A stretch of DNA of 64,000 bases from Flavobacterium panici (lineage in GTDB: Bacteria; Bacteroidota; Bacteroidia; Flavobacteriales; Flavobacteriaceae): assembly GCF_903819335.1 (NCBI RefSeq), contig NZ_CAIJDE010000063.1:124001-188000 (forward strand), written 5' to 3'. Within the stretch, counting starts at the first letter, position 1, and every line of letters starts with the position of its first letter. Made by a program: the position numbers and the translations under genes. Shown piece by piece: positions 52,575-61,792 of this stretch. Under the pieces are notes generated by a model. That model was not told the origin of the DNA. It saw only the letters and a list, made by a program, of their open reading frames with translations, and did not search any database.

Positions 52575-52805
52575 TTAAGGCTTTGGATATTGCTTTTTGA
52601 TATTCCGAATCAATTCTTCCAAACCATTTAATTTCAGCTCATAAATAAGCTGCAACTGCTGTCCTAATTCTCCTTTTGGAAAACCTTTATTGTGATACCA
52701 AACTACGTAATATTCAGGTAAATCGATTAAAAAGCGTCCTTCGTATTTCCCGAAAGGCATTTTGGTATGTGCTAATTTTATTAGAAGTTTTTTGTCTTGT
52801 TCCAT
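52575..52805 (-). CDS. DUF3820 family small protein
   Basis: 76 residues from MEQDKKLLIKLAHTKMPFGK. The motif KMPFGKYEGRFLIDLPEYYV is the family signature (MPFGKYKG...L.DLP..Y). A longer frame upstream runs into repeat DNA and was rejected. The family is linked to nucleic-acid metabolism in other bacteria on weak evidence. Confidence 0.8.
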   Translation of the reverse strand: MEQDKKLLIKLAHTKMPFGKYEGRFLIDLPEYYVVWYHNKGFPKGELGQQLQLIYELKLNGLEELIRNIKKQYPKP

Positions 52806-52899
52806 TTTTTTAAAAGAAAAAGAAGCAAGAGGAAAGAATATAGAATTATTCTCTCTTCTTGCTTCCATTGAATGCAAAGCTATTATTATTTTCCTTTTC

Positions 52900-53046
52900 T
52901 TTTTGCCACAGATTAAAAAGATTTTCACAGATTTATTATTCTGTTTTTGCCACGAATTACACAAATTTCCACAAATTAAATTCGTGATAATTCGTGTAAT
53001 TCGTGGCAAAAAAAATCATTTTAATCTTTTTAATCTGTGGCAAAAA
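52900..53046. repeat. Nested palindromes: family B inserted in family B'
   Basis: The outer arms 52900-52923 (TTTTTGCCACAGATTAAAAA plus GATT) and 53023-53046 are perfect 24-bp reverse complements. Inside, TTTTTGCCACGAATTACAC (52944-52962) and its exact complement at 52994-53012 form a second palindrome of the related GAATT type. The inner copy interrupts the outer one, as expected for sequential insertion. It separates the DUF3820 gene from nagB. Confidence 0.88.
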
Positions 53047-53081
53047 AACTTAGCACCCCAGTCCCTCAGAACCTTAGCATC

Positions 53082-55010
53082 TTAATAATGCCATCTCACA
53101 AAAGCTTCCATTGCTGCGTAAGTTGATAAACCTAATTGTTGGTATAAAGCAGCTGTTTCAGCATTTCTGTCTTCCGCTCTCTGCCAAAATTCTCTGGCGT
53201 CTGTTCCCTGAAAAACAACTCCGTCTTTTTGAGATTGATGTTTAAAGATTCCGTGGCGTTTTGCTAAAACCTGATCCGGGCTCATTGGAACAGCCATTTC
53301 AACCTCGTCGATTCCCCATTCCTGCCATGCTCCTCTGTACAACCACAACCAGCAGTCGTTCATAAACGGTTTTGGTTTTAAAGCTTTTACAGCTTCAAAA
53401 ATCGCATCCAGACAAACTTTATGCGTTCCGTGCGGATCTGCTAAATCTCCTGCAGCATATATTTGGTGTGGTTTGATTTTTTCGATCAAATCCATTGTCA
53501 ATTGAATATCTTCTTGTCCAATTGGTTTCTTTTCAATAGTTCCGGTTTCATAAAATGGAAGTTCCATAAAGTGAATCTGATCATCAGTCAAACCAACAAA
53601 ATGACTTGTTGCTCTCGCCTCTCCTTTTCTGATTAATCCTTTAATGTATCTTACCTCTGGAATATCAATTTCACTGTTCTTTTTATTTTCTAAAAACGTT
53701 TGTGCTTTTTTATAAATGTTATCTGCTTCTTCGCTTTTGATGTTGAATTTTTCATTGTAGTCAATAACGAATCTTGCAAAACGCAATGCTTCATCATCCG
53801 CAACAGCGATATTTCCTGAAGTCTGATAAGCCACGTGAACTTCATGTCCCTGTTCCTGCAGACGCATGAAAGTACCTCCCATACTAATAATATCATCATC
53901 AGGATGCGGGCTGAAAATCAATACACGTTTTTTAGCAGGTTCTGCTCTTTCAGGTCGATTGGTGTCTTCCGCATTTGGTTTTCCTCCAGGCCAGCCTGTA
54001 ATGGTGTTTTGAAGTTTATTGAATATTTTAATGTTGATGTCATAAGCAGGGCCAGAATCTGCCAATAAATCGCTCATTCCGTTTTCAATATAATCAGCGT
54101 CGGTAAGCATTAAAATTGGTTTTTTAAGATCAAGTGCCAATCCTAAAACTGCTTTACGAGTTAATTTATCTGTCCAAACGATTTTTTCTACCAGCCAAGG
54201 TTTATTGATTCTTGTTAGTTTTGAAGATGCTTCTTTATCTAAAATAAAAACAGCATCATCATGTTCTTGCAGGAATGAAGCCGGAACTCTGTTTGTAACT
54301 TCATCCTCAACAGATCTTTTTACAATATTGGCTTTTCCTTCTCCCCAAGCCAGTAAAATAACTCTTTTGGCTTCCATAATTTTTTTAACTCCAAGTGTAA
54401 TGGCAGTTCTTGGTGTATTGTTTAATCCGAAGAAATCTTTGCTTGCGGCAACTCTTGTGATATGATCCAATGCAACTAATCTTGTTTTAGAGTTTTGAAG
54501 CGAACCTGATTCGTTAAAACCAATATGCCCGTTTCCACCAATTCCAAGTATCTGAAGATCGATTCCGCCCAAAGTTTCAATTTTTGCTTCGTATTCGTGG
54601 CAGTAATCTGCGATTTGTTCTTTTGTTAAAAGTCCGTCTGGAACGTGGGCGTTTTCAGGTAAAATATCAACGTGGTCAAACAAAAGTTCTTTCATGAAAC
54701 GAACGTAGCTGTTGATTGAGTTGGGTTCCATTGGATAATACTCATCCAGATTGAAACTAATTACGTTTTTAAAACTTAATCCTTCTTCTTTATGAAGTCT
54801 CACTAATTCTGCATACAATCCTTTTGGAGAAGAACCTGTTGCTAAACCTAAAATACAAGGTTTATTTTCTTTTTGTTTCGATTGAATTAAAGCTGCAATT
54901 TCCTGTGCAACGGCTTTTGAAGCTTCGCCTGAATTTTCAAAAACAACGGTGTTGATGTTTTCGAAGCGTTTTTCAAAACCGGTTGCTTTGTCTATTTTAC
55001 TTTTTAACAT
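53082..55010 (-). CDS. nagB: Glucosamine-6-phosphate deaminase fused to a PIG-L/LmbE-like deacetylase domain
   Basis: 642 residues. The N-terminal NagB domain has LGLATGSSPKGLYAELVRLH, VISFNLDEYYPM, ILGIGGNGHIGFNESGS and TLGVKKIMEAKRVILLAWG. From about residue 360 a second domain begins with VLIFSPHPDDDIISMGGTFM, the zinc-binding motif of PIG-L/LmbE deacetylases, and later AGDLADPHGTHKVC. The enzyme converts glucosamine-6-P to fructose-6-P and ammonia; the second domain probably acts on N-acetylated sugars. The two-domain form is known in Bacteroidota. An unusually long leader precedes it. Confidence 0.9.
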   Translation of the reverse strand: MLKSKIDKATGFEKRFENINTVVFENSGEASKAVAQEIAALIQSKQKENKPCILGLATGSSPKGLYAELVRLHKEEGLSFKNVISFNLDEYYPMEPNSINSYVRFMKELLFDHVDILPENAHVPDGLLTKEQIADYCHEYEAKIETLGGIDLQILGIGGNGHIGFNESGSLQNSKTRLVALDHITRVAASKDFFGLNNTPRTAITLGVKKIMEAKRVILLAWGEGKANIVKRSVEDEVTNRVPASFLQEHDDAVFILDKEASSKLTRINKPWLVEKIVWTDKLTRKAVLGLALDLKKPILMLTDADYIENGMSDLLADSGPAYDINIKIFNKLQNTITGWPGGKPNAEDTNRPERAEPAKKRVLIFSPHPDDDIISMGGTFMRLQEQGHEVHVAYQTSGNIAVADDEALRFARFVIDYNEKFNIKSEEADNIYKKAQTFLENKKNSEIDIPEVRYIKGLIRKGEARATSHFVGLTDDQIHFMELPFYETGTIEKKPIGQEDIQLTMDLIEKIKPHQIYAAGDLADPHGTHKVCLDAIFEAVKALKPKPFMNDCWLWLYRGAWQEWGIDEVEMAVPMSPDQVLAKRHGIFKHQSQKDGVVFQGTDAREFWQRAEDRNAETAALYQQLGLSTYAAMEAFVRWHY

Positions 55011-55277
55011 GATATAGTTTTTTTTATTCTTCGGATTTATGAATCGGCTTTAAGCCTGAAAATTTTATTTTTACATCGCAAAAACGCAAGCCAAAACATT
55101 GCTAAAACAATAGCAATCAATACCATATAAAGATAAAACCTTTATAAATGGAATACAACAAAATTTAAATTATTGAATTAGGGCAGAATTTGGAATATCA
55201 TTTTTATCTCACTTAGAGATTCCAAATAATATTAAAAAAGTGATTCTCGTTTTCACTTTTGATATTGCATTATTTTT

Positions 55278-55312
55278 GCATAAATATGCGTATTTTTTGC
55301 AAGGCAAAGATA
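55278..55312 (-). promoter_or_regulatory. Putative nagB promoter (-7 TATCTTTG) with adjacent palindrome
   Basis: The minus-strand -7 match TATCTTTG (55305-55312) is followed 15 bases downstream by GCATAAATATGC (55278-55289), a perfect 12-bp palindrome around a likely start point. It is a plausible operator for a sugar-responsive repressor, without further support. Confidence 0.45.
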
Positions 55313-55387
55313 CTTCATATTATATTTAAGAACCAATATTTGATATGAATATTTTGTTAATTTTTTTAATTATGAGAATTGCATAAA

Positions 55388-55413
55388 AAAAGCCGTCAAT
55401 ATTGACGGCTTTT
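55388..55413. terminator. Terminator after osmC-like gene
   Basis: AAAAGCCGTCAAT (55388-55400) is the exact reverse complement of ATTGACGGCTTTT (55401-55413), with no loop spacer, directly after the gene ending at 55434 on the minus strand. Confidence 0.88.
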
Positions 55414-55433
55414 AGAATATATCGTAAAAAAAA

Positions 55434-55835
55434 TTATTTCCAATTAAAGGTTACATTTTTTTCAATTTCGGAACTTAGGCTTAAAAACACCGGACAAGTC
55501 ATTGCAGCACGTTCTAAGATGATTTTACTCTTTTCATCGGCGTTGCTTTTTAGTTCAAAAACAACTTCGATTGCACCAATTCTTCTTGGTTCTGCATTCA
55601 TAATTTTAGTTACTTCGGCAGTTGAACCAGCTAAATCTACGTTTAAATCACGGGCTTTAATTCCCATAATGGTAAACATGCAGCTTGCTAAAGCATTTGC
55701 AACTGTATCTGTTGGAGAAAAAGCTTCTCCTTTTCCGTTATTATCAAGCGGTGCATCAGAAATGATTTCACTTCCAGATTGTATATGTATTGAACTTGTT
55801 CTTAAATCGCCTAAGTAGGTTACTTTTGATGTCAT
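55434..55835 (-). CDS. OsmC-family protein
   Basis: 133 residues. The OsmC core is visible: DAPLDNNGKGEAFSPTDTVANALASCMFTIMGI (Cys in the ASC motif), then ERAAMTCPVFLSLSSEI (second Cys). Two conserved cysteines suggest peroxide or organic hydroperoxide reduction, as in OsmC/YhfA proteins. The start overlaps the stop of the LysM gene upstream by one base (TAATG), so it is translated with it. Confidence 0.88.
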   Translation of the reverse strand: MTSKVTYLGDLRTSSIHIQSGSEIISDAPLDNNGKGEAFSPTDTVANALASCMFTIMGIKARDLNVDLAGSTAEVTKIMNAEPRRIGAIEVVFELKSNADEKSKIILERAAMTCPVFLSLSSEIEKNVTFNWK

Positions 55836-57964
55836 TAATTTGCTTCTTTTAAAGTTAAGTCTGAATCGTAATATAATATGTAGACACCTTTATTTGCGTG
55901 TCCGCCATCTTCTTTTTTATAAAATTGAAATTTATTATCCACTTGCTGTGTCGTCATTAAATCTGCCGTTTCCTGATACGTTTTTCCCTGAACCAAACGC
56001 ATCATAGTGTCAAAAGTTACATCAAAACCTCTGGTTGCATAGGTATTAGGATAAACTTTATTTTTCAATTTATAATCTTTTTTAAAGATCGAAACTGCCT
56101 GATCGTCGCTGTCACGAGTTACAGACGGATACATTAATTTCAATTTTACCAAATTGTCAAAACTAATTTCGTCGGTATCAAGTGTGCTGTTTGGTTCTAA
56201 AATTACCAATTGCACCTGACATGTTTTTTGAGCATCGGTCAACGCTTTGATTACCGTTTTAATCATCGCTGTATTCCCCGTTTCCATTACAACATAGTTC
56301 ATTCGGGTTGGCAGTAATAAGCTCTTTAAATTCGCAGCATCTAAACCGCCAGCTTCTGTTAAAGCCGCAAAAACAACTCCTTTTTGATTTTGTTTGATAT
56401 AACTAATAACTGATTCTTTCTTCTTATCTACAACAGCTACAATGTTTCCGTTTCTAGCCCTCATATAATCGAAAATTGCACTTCGAACCACATCATTTGA
56501 AGGGATTGTCTGGTACAAATTATCAATAGGATTTGCCACATCTTTTGATAATGGCGAAATAACAGGCACATTATATAAACGAAGTGAATTTGCTGTAGAC
56601 TCAGCATTGTTTTGGTAAAACGGCCCAACAACTGCATCTGCTTCCTGCAATTTATTTTGTGCAATTAAACTCGAAATATTCGATGTTGTTTTTGTTTCCT
56701 GCGAATCATAAATAGCAACATCAATTGGTAATTTCAATGTTCTGGCAGAATCTATCGCCATCATTGCTCCCGAATAAAAATCCAGCGTCATGTTTAAAAA
56801 TTTATCTGTTTTTAAACGGGCAGCTGTTCCGGTTGTATCGCTTTGTAATTTAGCCAGGTTAAACGGAAGTAATAAAACTACTTTCTTACGTTCGTTTTGA
56901 CCTCTTTTTTTAGTTAGTTCTACAATTTCCGGATCTGCAGAAACCGTTTCAGATTTTACTTTATCTACAATTTTAATTCCGCCTCCAGTGCTTTCAACTG
57001 GTTTTTCAGCTGGTTTTTCGATCGCTTTTTCAACTGGTTTTTCTACAGAAGTTTGTACAGGTTTTTCAGCTGGCTGTGCTTGTGCTACAATAGGAGCCGG
57101 AGCTACATATCCTGTTGGAACTTTTAAAACCATTCCTTCTTTTACACCTTCAGAAAGTGATGGATTTAAAGCAGTTAATTCTTCTTGGGTCAAATGAAAA
57201 ACTCTTCCTAAACTATAAAATGTTTCTTTTGGTTTTACCTGATATTCCATATAAGAAACTGCTTTTTTAGATTCTGCAGGTTTCTTCGTTTCTTCAGGTT
57301 TTACAGCTGTAGTAACAGGCGCTGTAACTTCTGTTTTTGGAGCAGTTCCTTTAATTGTCAATCGATATCCAACTGGTAAACTTGTTACAATTTCAGGGTT
57401 TTTCTTTTCTAATTCTTCTATTGAAATTCCGTATTGTTTGGCAATTCCAAATTTAGTTTCCTTTGGCTGAACATCGTGATAAACATATTTTTCAGCTCCT
57501 TTTTGTTTTTTGTCTGAAGTTGCTGCAGCTTTTGATGCAGAACCTTTTCCAGGAATTGTCAATGTCTGCCCAGGCTGTAAACCGTCAGTAACCAGAAAAG
57601 GATTTGCTGCTTTTAAAGCTTCATCACTAATACCATATTTTTTTTCAAGACCAAACAATGTTTCTTTCGGCTGTACTTCGTGCGTAGTCGCTTTTCCATT
57701 ACTGGTAGATTTTACCGCAGCTGTTTCTTTTTTGTCAGTATTTTTATTTGATGCTGCCGGAATCAGCAAAACCGTATTTGGTTTCACGCCATTACGCGCA
57801 TCCGGATTTAATTCATAAATATCAAAAGGCGTAACCTTAAATTTTTGAGCAATTTGGTTAACCGTTTCTCCACTTGAAACTGTGTATTTCACCACTTTTC
57901 CTTGCGAAAAAGCAGAACAGGTTACAAAAAAAACAAGTAAAAATAATGTTGAATAATATTTCAT
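55835..57964 (-). CDS. LysM-PBP1 protein: four LysM repeats plus LpoA/ABC-type binding domain
   Basis: 709 residues. The signal peptide (YSTLFLLVFFVTCSAFS) is followed by four LysM repeats (about 24-68, 95-138, 160-205, 239-285; for example KYTVSSGETVNQIAQKF). A Glu/Pro/Ala/Lys-rich linker (about 287-330) leads to a type 1 periplasmic-binding fold with VVLLLPFNLAKLQ, DAVVGPFYQNNAESTANSL and VPVISPLSKDVANP. This is the Bacteroidota PBP1-LysM architecture, thought to regulate cell-wall synthesis. It is followed by OsmC and preceded by a second LysM gene, with 94 bases between. Confidence 0.88.
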   Translation of the reverse strand: MKYYSTLFLLVFFVTCSAFSQGKVVKYTVSSGETVNQIAQKFKVTPFDIYELNPDARNGVKPNTVLLIPAASNKNTDKKETAAVKSTSNGKATTHEVQPKETLFGLEKKYGISDEALKAANPFLVTDGLQPGQTLTIPGKGSASKAAATSDKKQKGAEKYVYHDVQPKETKFGIAKQYGISIEELEKKNPEIVTSLPVGYRLTIKGTAPKTEVTAPVTTAVKPEETKKPAESKKAVSYMEYQVKPKETFYSLGRVFHLTQEELTALNPSLSEGVKEGMVLKVPTGYVAPAPIVAQAQPAEKPVQTSVEKPVEKAIEKPAEKPVESTGGGIKIVDKVKSETVSADPEIVELTKKRGQNERKKVVLLLPFNLAKLQSDTTGTAARLKTDKFLNMTLDFYSGAMMAIDSARTLKLPIDVAIYDSQETKTTSNISSLIAQNKLQEADAVVGPFYQNNAESTANSLRLYNVPVISPLSKDVANPIDNLYQTIPSNDVVRSAIFDYMRARNGNIVAVVDKKKESVISYIKQNQKGVVFAALTEAGGLDAANLKSLLLPTRMNYVVMETGNTAMIKTVIKALTDAQKTCQVQLVILEPNSTLDTDEISFDNLVKLKLMYPSVTRDSDDQAVSIFKKDYKLKNKVYPNTYATRGFDVTFDTMMRLVQGKTYQETADLMTTQQVDNKFQFYKKEDGGHANKGVYILYYDSDLTLKEAN

Positions 57965-58058
57965 AATAAAGGCTAAAACAATTTAATTTTTAATTCAAAA
58001 ACAAGATACTAATTTCTCGTATACAAGATTCACGCCACTTGTCGATTCTTCCAAAAAA

Positions 58059-59963
58059 TTATCGAAGATCGATTTCTAACTTAGCAATAATAACGTTCTT
58101 ATATAACTCATTTTCCTCTTTTTTCTTGCATTGATACAGAAGTTCTTCCATGTTTTGGAACTTATCTGAATAAACATAATAAGAAAGGCTGTTTATATTA
58201 AAGAAAAAACTAGCGTTAAAATCGCCCGAATCAATAAGTTGCATAATTAGCTTATCTCGCTGCGGCGCGTCTGTAAATATACCCAAAACTAAGTAATAGC
58301 CGTTTGAAACTTCTTTAAGATTATCATAAACTTCAATCTTTATATTTTTTTCATTTTTAAACGGATTTTCTTTTAGTTCGCGTTTCATTTCTTCGAGCGA
58401 AACTGCTTTTGAAGTTTCTGCAGAACCGGATTTTTTAATCGCTTCATCCTGATATTTTTTCAGTTTTACCAAAGCCAGTTTGTCGTCAAATTTTCTGGCT
58501 TCCATACTATAGTAAGAAGCTTTGCTGATGTGACGTTTTACTTCGATTTGCTTTTGGGTATCCAGCGAATCAATTTTAGAAATTAACTGTTGGTTTTTGG
58601 CATCGCCTTGTTCCTGCTCGATTTTGTAGCGTTTGATTTCGTCTAAGGAAAGTCTTTGCTGAATCGAAGTAACATTTTTATTTTTTTCGCTTTCGCGGAT
58701 TTTCTTCTTGTATTCCTGATTTTCTTCAACGGCGATTTTCTCTACTTTATTCATTAAGCCGGCATATGCTTTTCGGTTTTCTGCCAGTTCTTTTTTTAAT
58801 TGAGATGATAATTCGCTTGTTTTCCCAATGCTTTCATACGATTGTTTTTCCAATCGTTTTGATTCATCCACATTTAAAACATCCATCCGTTTTAATTCGA
58901 CCAAATCATTATTCATCGTGTTTACTAATGAATCTAATTTTGCCATTAAAATATCCTGAACATTTTTATTGGCTTCTAAAACCAAACGCAGTTTTTCAAC
59001 CGAATTTTCTTTTGAACCGTTCATATCATTCAAATTAACTTTCAAATCGTTAATTTTTATAATCTTCTGATTCATTTCTTTTTGAATAACCAATCTGTCT
59101 TTTAAATCATCAATTTCAACCGTTTTGGCTTTTGTTTTTTCGACTACAACTTGTTTCTCGGCAAGAGCCAGCATTAATTCTTCACTTTCGTTTGCTGGTT
59201 TAATTTCTTTTGTATTGATAGCTAGCTTATTACCAACAATTAACCCGTTTATAATTTCCGGATTTTGAGATTCCAGCTGATCGATTGTAATTCCGTATTT
59301 TTTAGAAATCGAAAATTTAGTTTCCTTTGGTTCAACCACATGGAAAACAGTTTCCTGATTAATTACGCGAACTTTTCCGTCTAAAGTTTTTCGTTTGTTT
59401 GGAATGGCAATTGTCTGTCCAATCTGAAGTCCGTTTTGCAATAATTCTTTATTAAGATTTTCTAAATCCTGAACCGAAACATTATACTGTCTGGCAATGC
59501 TGAATAAGGATTCCTTTGCTACAACAAGATGTGTTGTTTTTGCAGCAACTGTAATTTCTGTTTTTGGAAGATTTGAAGTACTTGGCGGAATAATTAATTC
59601 CTGTCCAACCTGAAGTCCGCTTGCAAGAATTGGATTTGCATTTTGAATAGCTTCTACAGAAACATTATATTTTTTAGATAAACCGTACAGTGTTTCTTTT
59701 TCGGCAACAACATGAGTAATTTGCTGCTCTTGATTTATTTTTTGTGGAGAATGAACGGGAATCTTAATAACTTGATTGTCTTTGATTCCGTTTTGCGATT
59801 CGGGGTTGAGTTTGTAAATCTCGTCTACAGAAACCTTATACTTTTGGGCAATGAAATAAGCAGTTTCCCCTTTTTGAATTTTGTGCTCAATAATTGAATC
59901 TTGCGCAGCTATTTTGTTAAAAGACAAAATAAACACAAGAGAAATCGTTAAAAGTTCTCTCAT
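58059..59963 (-). CDS. LysM protein with coiled-coil and SPOR-like C-terminus
   Basis: 634 residues from MRELLTISLVFILSFNKIAAQ (the longer GTG-started frame lacks a signal peptide). Four LysM repeats fill about 20-235 (for example EHKIQKGETAYFIAQKYKVS and THVVAEKETLYGLSKKYNVS), matching those of the downstream gene. A long charged coiled-coil region (about 255-500) leads to a SPOR-like end (GYYLVLGIFTDAPQRDKLIM, FFFNINSLSYYVYSDKF). Its role is likely cell-wall binding. Duplication of an LysM array with the neighbour is evident. Confidence 0.78.
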   Translation of the reverse strand: MRELLTISLVFILSFNKIAAQDSIIEHKIQKGETAYFIAQKYKVSVDEIYKLNPESQNGIKDNQVIKIPVHSPQKINQEQQITHVVAEKETLYGLSKKYNVSVEAIQNANPILASGLQVGQELIIPPSTSNLPKTEITVAAKTTHLVVAKESLFSIARQYNVSVQDLENLNKELLQNGLQIGQTIAIPNKRKTLDGKVRVINQETVFHVVEPKETKFSISKKYGITIDQLESQNPEIINGLIVGNKLAINTKEIKPANESEELMLALAEKQVVVEKTKAKTVEIDDLKDRLVIQKEMNQKIIKINDLKVNLNDMNGSKENSVEKLRLVLEANKNVQDILMAKLDSLVNTMNNDLVELKRMDVLNVDESKRLEKQSYESIGKTSELSSQLKKELAENRKAYAGLMNKVEKIAVEENQEYKKKIRESEKNKNVTSIQQRLSLDEIKRYKIEQEQGDAKNQQLISKIDSLDTQKQIEVKRHISKASYYSMEARKFDDKLALVKLKKYQDEAIKKSGSAETSKAVSLEEMKRELKENPFKNEKNIKIEVYDNLKEVSNGYYLVLGIFTDAPQRDKLIMQLIDSGDFNASFFFNINSLSYYVYSDKFQNMEELLYQCKKKEENELYKNVIIAKLEIDLR

Positions 59964-59981
59964 AAATAGTAGGTTATAAAA

Positions 59982-60013
59982 AATTAAGGCCTTACAAATG
60001 TAAGACCTTAATT
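59982..60013 (-). terminator. Terminator after guaA
   Basis: AATTAAGGCCTTAC (59982-59995) and GTAAGACCTTAATT (60000-60013) form a 14-bp stem with one wobble and a 4-base loop. On the minus strand a T tract follows. It lies just after the guaA stop. Confidence 0.82.
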
Positions 60014-60025
60014 TTAAAAACAATA

Positions 60026-61555
60026 CTATTCCCACTCAATTGTTGCAGGTGGTTTTGAACTTATATCGTAAACTACACGATTCACGCCTTTTACCTTATT
60101 GATAATATCGTTAGATACTTTCATCAAGAAATCGTAAGGCAAATGAACCCAGTCAGCAGTCATACCGTCTGTTGATTCTACCGCTCTAAGCGCTACTACT
60201 TTTTCGTAAGTACGCTCATCGCCCATAACTCCAACACTGTTTACCGGAAGCAAAATTGCTCCAGCCTGCCAAACCTTGTCGTATAATCCCCAAGATTTTA
60301 ATCCTTCAATAAAAACAGAATCAACATCTTGTAAAATTTGTACTTTCTCCGGAGTAATATCTCCTAAAATTCTAATTGACAATCCTGGACCTGGGAAAGG
60401 GTGTCTTCCTAATAATTCAGGATCTATTCCTAAAGTAGCTCCAACTCTTCTAACTTCATCTTTAAAAAGCATTCTAAGCGGTTCTACAATTTTTAATTTC
60501 ATATAATCTGGCAATCCACCAACATTATGGTGTGATTTAATTGTTGCAGATGGTCCTTTTACCGAAACAGATTCAATTACGTCTGGGTAAATTGTTCCTT
60601 GCGCTAACCATTTTACATCTTCAATTAAATGTGATTCATCGTCAAAAACTTCGATAAATACACGTCCGATAGTTTTACGTTTGGTTTCAGGATCGCTGAT
60701 TCCGGCAAGTTCAGAAAGAAAACGATCTCCGGCGTCAACACCTTTTACGTTTAATCCCATTCCTTTGTATTGATCTAATACGTTTTGGAATTCGTTTTTA
60801 CGAAGTAATCCGTTGTTTACGAAAATACAGTAAAGGTTTTTACCAATTGCCTGGTTTAATAAAACCGCAGCTACAGTAGAATCTACTCCGCCTGATAATC
60901 CTAAAACTACTTTATCGTTTCCTAATTTCTCTTTTAATTCTCCCACCATTTCTTCTACGAAAGCGTTTGGTGTAAAGTTTTGAGGAACTTCGGCAATTTT
61001 AACTAAAAAGTTCTCCAGCATTTTTGATCCGTCTGTAGAATGGAAAACTTCTGGATGATATTGAATTCCGTACGTTGTTTCGCCTTCAATTTTATAAGCG
61101 GCAAATTCTACGTCGTGTGTGCTTGCTAATTTTACAGCATTTGTTGGAAGCGCTTTGATACTATCGCTGTGGCTCATCCAAACCTGACTGTTTTCTGAAA
61201 CTCCTTCAAAGAAAACTTCATTATCTTTTATATAAGATAAATTCGCTCTGCCGTATTCTCTAGTATTAGAAGCTGCAACTTCACCTCCACTAAAATGAGC
61301 TAAATATTGCGCTCCGTAACAAACGGCAAGCATTGGAAGTTTACCTCTAATTTGAGATAAATCAGGATGCGGGGCATCTTCTGCGCGAACAGAAAATGGA
61401 CTTCCGCCTAAAATTACTGCTTTGTAAGCTGATAAATCACTAGGAAAGTGATTGTAAGGAAAAATTTCGCAGAATATATTTAATTCGCGAACTCTACGCG
61501 CAATAAGCTGTGTATATTGCGATCCGAAATCTAAAATAAGTACGTTGTGTTGCAT
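60026..61555 (-). CDS. guaA: GMP synthase (glutamine-hydrolysing)
   Basis: 509 residues from MQHNVLILDFGSQYTQLIAR; an ATG two codons earlier is also possible. The class I amidotransferase domain has the nucleophile in MLAVCYGAQYLAHFSGG and GIQYHPEVFHS. The ATP pyrophosphatase domain has the P-loop VLGLSGGVDSTVAAVLL, and the C-terminus ends RVVYDISSKPPATIEWE as in all GuaA. It converts XMP to GMP. A -7-like TATTTTTG lies only a few bases before the start (61559-61566), which would give a very short or absent leader. Confidence 0.96.
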   Translation of the reverse strand: MQHNVLILDFGSQYTQLIARRVRELNIFCEIFPYNHFPSDLSAYKAVILGGSPFSVRAEDAPHPDLSQIRGKLPMLAVCYGAQYLAHFSGGEVAASNTREYGRANLSYIKDNEVFFEGVSENSQVWMSHSDSIKALPTNAVKLASTHDVEFAAYKIEGETTYGIQYHPEVFHSTDGSKMLENFLVKIAEVPQNFTPNAFVEEMVGELKEKLGNDKVVLGLSGGVDSTVAAVLLNQAIGKNLYCIFVNNGLLRKNEFQNVLDQYKGMGLNVKGVDAGDRFLSELAGISDPETKRKTIGRVFIEVFDDESHLIEDVKWLAQGTIYPDVIESVSVKGPSATIKSHHNVGGLPDYMKLKIVEPLRMLFKDEVRRVGATLGIDPELLGRHPFPGPGLSIRILGDITPEKVQILQDVDSVFIEGLKSWGLYDKVWQAGAILLPVNSVGVMGDERTYEKVVALRAVESTDGMTADWVHLPYDFLMKVSNDIINKVKGVNRVVYDISSKPPATIEWE

Positions 61556-61636
61556 GCGCAAAAATACTTTTTATATTCGAAATTGAAAAATCGGAACAAT
61601 GAAAAAATTATATTTTTTTTATTGTTCCGATTTTTT

Positions 61637-61737
61637 AGGTGCAAAGGTTCAGAGATACAAAGGTTCAGAGGTTTTTCTAAGTTAATTCTGGATTCTTTTT
61701 CTCTGTCCCTTTGAACCTTTGCAACTCTGAACCTCAA
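61637..61737. repeat. GCAAAGGTTCAGAG repeat with inverted partner
   Basis: Tandem words GGTGCAAAGGTTCAGAG and ATACAAAGGTTCAGAGG occur on the left, and CCTTTGAACCTTTGCAACTC and TGAACCTC on the right, giving an imperfect stem around about 30 bases. It fills the gap between guaA and the lipoprotein gene. Confidence 0.65.
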
Positions 61738-61792
61738 AAAAGAGAAATCCAACCCCTAAGAAATATCGTATCTACGATAAAAACCCATATTT

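Larger units (their letters stand above)
55011..55433. other. 423-base intergenic region: nagB leader and promoter, OsmC terminator
   Basis: It contains the nagB upstream region, a likely minus-strand -7 element (55305-55312), the palindrome GCATAAATATGC (55278-55289) and the terminator at 55388-55413. If the -7 element is used, the nagB mRNA would have a leader near 290 bases. No open reading frame of note was seen. Confidence 0.7.

Noticed and set aside
57000..57200. Gly/Phe/Ser-rich frame on the plus strand within the LysM gene
   Set aside because: It is the antisense of a Glu/Lys/Pro/Val-rich linker repeat in the minus-strand gene and has no start context or homology.
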